Origin: RFSX01 sp964591455
GTDB lineage: Bacteria; Bacteroidota; Bacteroidia; Chitinophagales; Saprospiraceae
Assembly: GCA_964591455.1 (NCBI GenBank)
Contig: CAZQDZ010000010.1
Span: 55,027-119,026 of the forward strand
DNA: 64,000 nt
Direction: 5' to 3'
Shown here piece after piece: positions 60,279-64,000 of the stretch. Positions within the stretch are counted from its first letter, which is position 1. Every line of letters begins with the position of its first letter. A program made the position numbers and the translations under genes. The notes beneath the pieces were generated by a model. That model was not told where the DNA came from and made no database searches. It worked only from the letters and a program-made list of their open reading frames with translations.

Positions 60279-60989
60279 GTGTCTATGCAGTCCTTAGATA
60301 TCATTTTGCCAGTTTTTAACCCATCTCAAGGCTGGGCAGGGGACTTGATTAGGCAGTTCAAGGAGTTTGAAAAAAGAATCTCAGAACATTTTGATGTCCA
60401 TCTCATCATAGTGGATGATGGCAGTAATAAAGATTTGAATGTGGATAAGGCTAAATTGAAAGCTGCCATTTCCAATCTAGATTATCTAAGATATAAGAAG
60501 AATAAAGGGAAAGGATTTGCGCTGAGAAAAGGGGTCGCCCACGGCCAATCTGACTATACAATATACACAGACCATGATTTCCCTTATACCTACGGAAGTA
60601 TGGAAGAAGTGCTGAATTCTCTCTCGAAGCATAATAGTAAAGTTGTGATTGGACACCGTGATGCGAAATACTATAATGATCTACCTTGGTTTAGAGTCAA
60701 AGTCTCCCACTATCTGAAGACTATAAACCGCTTTATACTTGGCCTAAACACAGATGACACTCAGTGTGGACTTAAAGGCTTCAATATCAAGGCAAAAAAG
60801 ATATTTTTAGAAACTAAGACGAACAGATTCATGATAGACATAGAGTTTCTCAGAAGACTCAAGCGGGCCAAAATTCCCGTTACCGTTCTGGACGTGAAGA
60901 GTCGAGAAAATGTTCAGATGTCTACACTTAAGTTTAGAACCCTTTTTTCAGAGCTTTGGGCTTATACTAAAATTCTCTTCACAACCTGA
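60279..60989 (+). CDS. Family 2 glycosyltransferase
   Basis: The 236-residue protein shows a GT-A fold: LDIILPVFNPSQGW, LIIVDDGSNKDL (nucleotide site), GFALRKGV and IYTDHDFPYTYGS (DxD-like metal site). It resembles dolichol/polyprenol-phosphate mannosyl- or glucosyltransferases but lacks C-terminal membrane helices. Acceptor is unknown. Confidence 0.88.
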   Translation: MSMQSLDIILPVFNPSQGWAGDLIRQFKEFEKRISEHFDVHLIIVDDGSNKDLNVDKAKLKAAISNLDYLRYKKNKGKGFALRKGVAHGQSDYTIYTDHDFPYTYGSMEEVLNSLSKHNSKVVIGHRDAKYYNDLPWFRVKVSHYLKTINRFILGLNTDDTQCGLKGFNIKAKKIFLETKTNRFMIDIEFLRRLKRAKIPVTVLDVKSRENVQMSTLKFRTLFSELWAYTKILFTT

Positions 60990-61279
60990 AATGGTAATTA
61001 GAGAAAAGAAATATTTGTCTAAAAAGTAAGTTTGCCTAGTAGCTTACAAAACCTTTCTAAAGTCAAGCGTACTAAGCATTTATTAGCTTAATTTTCTATT
61101 CTAGAAGCTAATTCTACATCCCTATAGCTCGCACCCTCTTATAAGTCGATAATTATCAAAAGCCTTGGTTTAGTTATTGATGAACTATAATGTTCTTAGT
61201 AACAATTCGTCTAGCAATAGCTAGAAAATTTTTAATGCACCCTTAGCATTTTATAAATTTTTATACCCCATTCAAGCAG

Positions 61280-64000
61280 ATGGTACAGTACTATAGAATG
61301 GCCTTAGCCGCCATATCAACATTCTTTTGTCTATCACTTTATAGCCAAAATCAGTCAACCACACTAGAAAACTACAGTGTCGTTCAGGTTTATATCCAAG
61401 GCCCTGAGCAATTGAATCTGATGGCTATGAATGATATCGATTTTGATCACTTGCACGGTGACTTGGAGTCAGGTGTGGAGATATATCTCACCCATAAAGA
61501 TGTAGTCAAACTCGATAAGCTTGGCATAGACTATGAAGTCAAAATCAAGGATTTCAGAAAGTTCTATCAAGAAAGAAGGATTAAAGATTTGCAATCTCTC
61601 CCTCAGAACCGTCCACTCAAAACAGCTAATAATTTCGGATATGGCAGTATGGGAGGGTTCTATACTTACAATGAGGTAGAAAACAAGTTAGATGAAATGC
61701 ACACTTTATTTCCATCCATAACAACTTCTAAATATAGCATAGGGACTACAGCAGAAGGGAGAACAATTTGGGCACTTAAAATCTCTGACAACCCAAATGT
61801 GGATGAGCCAGAAGCGGTCGCTTACTATGATGCCTTACATCATGCTAGAGAACCGTTATCAATGGCTGCCACTGTTAATTACATGTTCTGGCTATTAGAA
61901 AATTACGGAACAGACCCTGCAGTAACTTACATTATAGATAATAGAGAGCTTTACTTCGTTCCAGTTGTCAATCCAGATGGGTATGAATATAATCGACAAA
62001 CAGATCCTAACGGTGGTGGACTATGGAGAAAGAACAGAAGAGGTGGTTTTGGTGTGGATTTGAATAGGAACTATTCATTCCAGTGGGGAATCAACAATTC
62101 TTGCTCAAGTGGTACTACTAGCAGTAATACATATAGGGGCTCGGCACCATTCTCTGAAGCGGAATCATCAGCAGTAAGAGATTTTACGGCATTGATAGGA
62201 CCAACTGTTGCATTTTCGACTCACGCTACCGCAGGAAGTTATCTGATGCCATATGGCTACAGTAGTACTCCTCCTGATTTTACAACCTATGCAGAATGGG
62301 CTTCTGATTTCTTATCAGAGAATAATTATCCTTACGGTACGACATCTCAAATGTTAGGATATACATCTTGTGGAACAACAAGAGATTACCTTCATAATAG
62401 CGGCATTTACGCATGGACACCCGAAATAGATGGAAGTGGCTTTTGGCCTGCACAATCTGAAATATTTGGTCTCGTGGATGAAAATATATACCCACTATTT
62501 TATCAAGCTTGGATATCAGGTGGATATGCTGATATCCAAAGTCATAAAGTTATAGGTAGCGCTAATATTGGTGGCAGTTTCGATTTGGAAGTAGAATTAA
62601 AAAATAAAGGCGCAGGAAGCGCCGTCAATAATGTGTCTGTAGAACTAATACCTTCTGACCCATTAGTGACTGTATCTGCACCAATGTCGTATGGATCTAT
62701 AGCTCCAAGAACAAAAAAAGATAATGTAGGTAATCCATTTACTATTACTATAGATCCGAATTACAATCAAAGTCAAGTTAATATTGACATAGTAGCCTCA
62801 CAAGATGGTACTGAATCTAAAAGAGAAACAATCACAATCGTTCTTGGCGATAAAACTGTTTTATTTTTTGATGACGCAGAAGGCGGCTCTGGTAACTGGA
62901 CAGATGGTGGAAACGGAATAGACTGGGGAACTAATTTTGACGATAGCTATTCTGGCAGCCGTTCATTTGGCGATTCCAATGGAAGTAATTTTGTAAACAA
63001 CACTAACAATAATTTTGTCCTCAATCAGAGTTTCGACTTGACGTCGACGACTTCACCATATCTTGAGTTCTATGCTAAATGGTCATTCGAGCCAGGTGAT
63101 TTAGCGGGTATTCAGATAACAACTAACGGAGGGACTAACTGGACTACTCTTAAATTGTACGAGTCCGCAGAGGCCTGGATTCCAGAGCAGATAAGTCTCG
63201 ATGCTTATAAAAACAACAATAACGTTCAGTTCAGATTTGCTATGGTCTCTGATGGCTCATTGAATACTGATGGATTTTATTTCGATGACTTCACCATAGC
63301 GGATTATGTATGTAATAACTGCCCGCTGTGTCAAACTTCGATTTCAGCATTCCCCTATAATCAAGGCTTCAACAATGCTTATAATGGATGGGAAGAAGAA
63401 ATAAATGATGATATCGATTGGAGATTTGATGCCAATACAACGCCATCTGACGGCACTGGTCCGTCAAGTCCTACGGAGGGAAGTCATTACATATATGTAG
63501 AGGCCAGTAATCCAAACTTTCCAAATATGGATGCTCATTTGACCTCACCTTGTTTTAATCTTATCAATGGAACTACTGCAGAATTTTCTTTTCAGTATCA
63601 TATGCTGGGATCTGAAATGGGTTCACTTAATGTGGATATCAGTACTGACAATGGAGATACGTGGACAAATGATGTTTGGTCTATCAGTGGCGAACAAGGA
63701 AATGCATGGCTCAATGCTACAGTCGATTTAAATAATTACTTAGGAGAACTTATAAAAGTCAGGCTTAGAGGTATTACAGGAAATGGATGGAGAAGTGATA
63801 TAGCAATTGATGATTTCAGCATGGATGTCATACAGGCTTCATGTGCAGTTGGCACTGCTTGTGATGATGGCGATGCTTGTACAGCAGGTGAAACTTATGA
63901 TGCAAATTGTAATTGCTCTGGCGGTACTTTCCAAGATGCTGACAGCGATGGTGTGTGTGATGCGAATGATATTTGCCCAGGTGGCGATGACAATATTGAT
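61280..64000 (+). CDS. Secreted M14 zinc carboxypeptidase, multidomain (3' partial)
   Basis: The frame is open for 907 codons from ATG 61280 to the window edge. A signal peptide (about 1-22, ending SLYSQ) and a propeptide-like region precede the M14 domain (about 120-420). That domain has LHHAREPLS (HxxE zinc ligands), VNPDGYEYNR, VDLNRNY, FSTHATAGSY (third His) and AWTPEID (catalytic Glu). An Ig-like region, two MAM/jelly-roll-like domains (about 540-675 and 690-855) and a Cys/Asp-rich segment resembling thrombospondin type 3 repeats (DADSDGVCDANDICP) follow. The layout predicts a T9SS substrate, with the sorting domain beyond the window. Confidence 0.92.
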   Translation, partial: MVQYYRMALAAISTFFCLSLYSQNQSTTLENYSVVQVYIQGPEQLNLMAMNDIDFDHLHGDLESGVEIYLTHKDVVKLDKLGIDYEVKIKDFRKFYQERRIKDLQSLPQNRPLKTANNFGYGSMGGFYTYNEVENKLDEMHTLFPSITTSKYSIGTTAEGRTIWALKISDNPNVDEPEAVAYYDALHHAREPLSMAATVNYMFWLLENYGTDPAVTYIIDNRELYFVPVVNPDGYEYNRQTDPNGGGLWRKNRRGGFGVDLNRNYSFQWGINNSCSSGTTSSNTYRGSAPFSEAESSAVRDFTALIGPTVAFSTHATAGSYLMPYGYSSTPPDFTTYAEWASDFLSENNYPYGTTSQMLGYTSCGTTRDYLHNSGIYAWTPEIDGSGFWPAQSEIFGLVDENIYPLFYQAWISGGYADIQSHKVIGSANIGGSFDLEVELKNKGAGSAVNNVSVELIPSDPLVTVSAPMSYGSIAPRTKKDNVGNPFTITIDPNYNQSQVNIDIVASQDGTESKRETITIVLGDKTVLFFDDAEGGSGNWTDGGNGIDWGTNFDDSYSGSRSFGDSNGSNFVNNTNNNFVLNQSFDLTSTTSPYLEFYAKWSFEPGDLAGIQITTNGGTNWTTLKLYESAEAWIPEQISLDAYKNNNNVQFRFAMVSDGSLNTDGFYFDDFTIADYVCNNCPLCQTSISAFPYNQGFNNAYNGWEEEINDDIDWRFDANTTPSDGTGPSSPTEGSHYIYVEASNPNFPNMDAHLTSPCFNLINGTTAEFSFQYHMLGSEMGSLNVDISTDNGDTWTNDVWSISGEQGNAWLNATVDLNNYLGELIKVRLRGITGNGWRSDIAIDDFSMDVIQASCAVGTACDDGDACTAGETYDANCNCSGGTFQDADSDGVCDANDICPGGDDNID

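Overview
The window reads as a chromosomal segment of a Bacteroidota bacterium, most probably of the Saprospiria (Lewinella/Saprospira-like). The support is AT-rich DNA, weak Shine-Dalgarno sites with A-rich leaders, core promoters of the Bacteroidota type (TTG, about 20 bases, TAnnTTTG), a type IX secretion C-terminal domain on a giant adhesin, a TonB-receptor-like barrel, an OstA-like LPS-assembly protein, and the typical gene run bamD-rpoZ-coaBC-DUF4835. No tRNA, rRNA, CRISPR array, prophage or origin was recognised.

Layout. 1-2964 (minus): a DNA2-like helicase with an upstream Cas4-like nuclease motif, cut by the window edge. 3.2-6.1 kb: a DUF937-TM-OmpA envelope protein and an aspartyl protease/PDZ lipoprotein. 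6.2-7.4 kb: rplU-rpmA, where L27 carries an unusual C-terminal helix-hairpin-helix (HhH) domain. 7.4-19.5 kb: housekeeping and envelope genes (TPR/SH3 membrane protein, OstA-like protein, CAP protein, TonB-type receptor, SMUG2-like glycosylase, zinc-protease-like lipoprotein, FKBP isomerase, YheT-like hydrolase, dodecin, VanZ-like protein, Tat-signal aminotransferase).

19.8-26.3 kb is the most unusual part. It holds a 31-residue membrane mini-gene, a membrane-anchored protein with two OmpA-like domains, and a membrane-anchored protein with long KEVEVIKEVE-type repeats, a histone-H1-like Lys/Ala tail and the HhH domain. It continues with a protein of two P domains plus HhH and no signal peptide, an HU-like/KEV-repeat/HhH protein, and a membrane coiled-coil protein. 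The same roughly 80-residue HhH module ends ribosomal protein L27 14-18 kb away. My working hypothesis is an envelope-to-nucleoid (or ribosome) scaffold in which this module is a shared adaptor. This is inference.

26.3-37 kb: ettA (minus) and a 2.8k-residue secreted adhesin with twelve repeat units of about 170 residues, two C-type lectin domains nested inside HYR domains, a GEVED domain and a T9SS signal. 37-40.7 kb: a REP-associated transposase with REP-like elements on both sides, a GhrA-type dehydrogenase, two paralogous immunity-like genes and an orphan nuclease-like toxin fragment whose 5' end is built from a REP copy. 40.9-43.9 kb: a manganese-type ABC uptake operon under a DtxR/MntR regulator, with no permease in view. 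44-49 kb: TlpA-like lipoprotein, membrane pyrophosphatase and a membrane protein. 49.7-55.2 kb: GH3-family enzyme, then bamD-rpoZ-coaBC-DUF4835-purN. 55.2-61 kb: PLP deaminase, TPR histidine kinase and divergent NarL-type regulator, YdeI-like and DinB-like proteins, GT2 glycosyltransferase. 61.3 kb to the end: secreted M14 carboxypeptidase, cut by the window edge.
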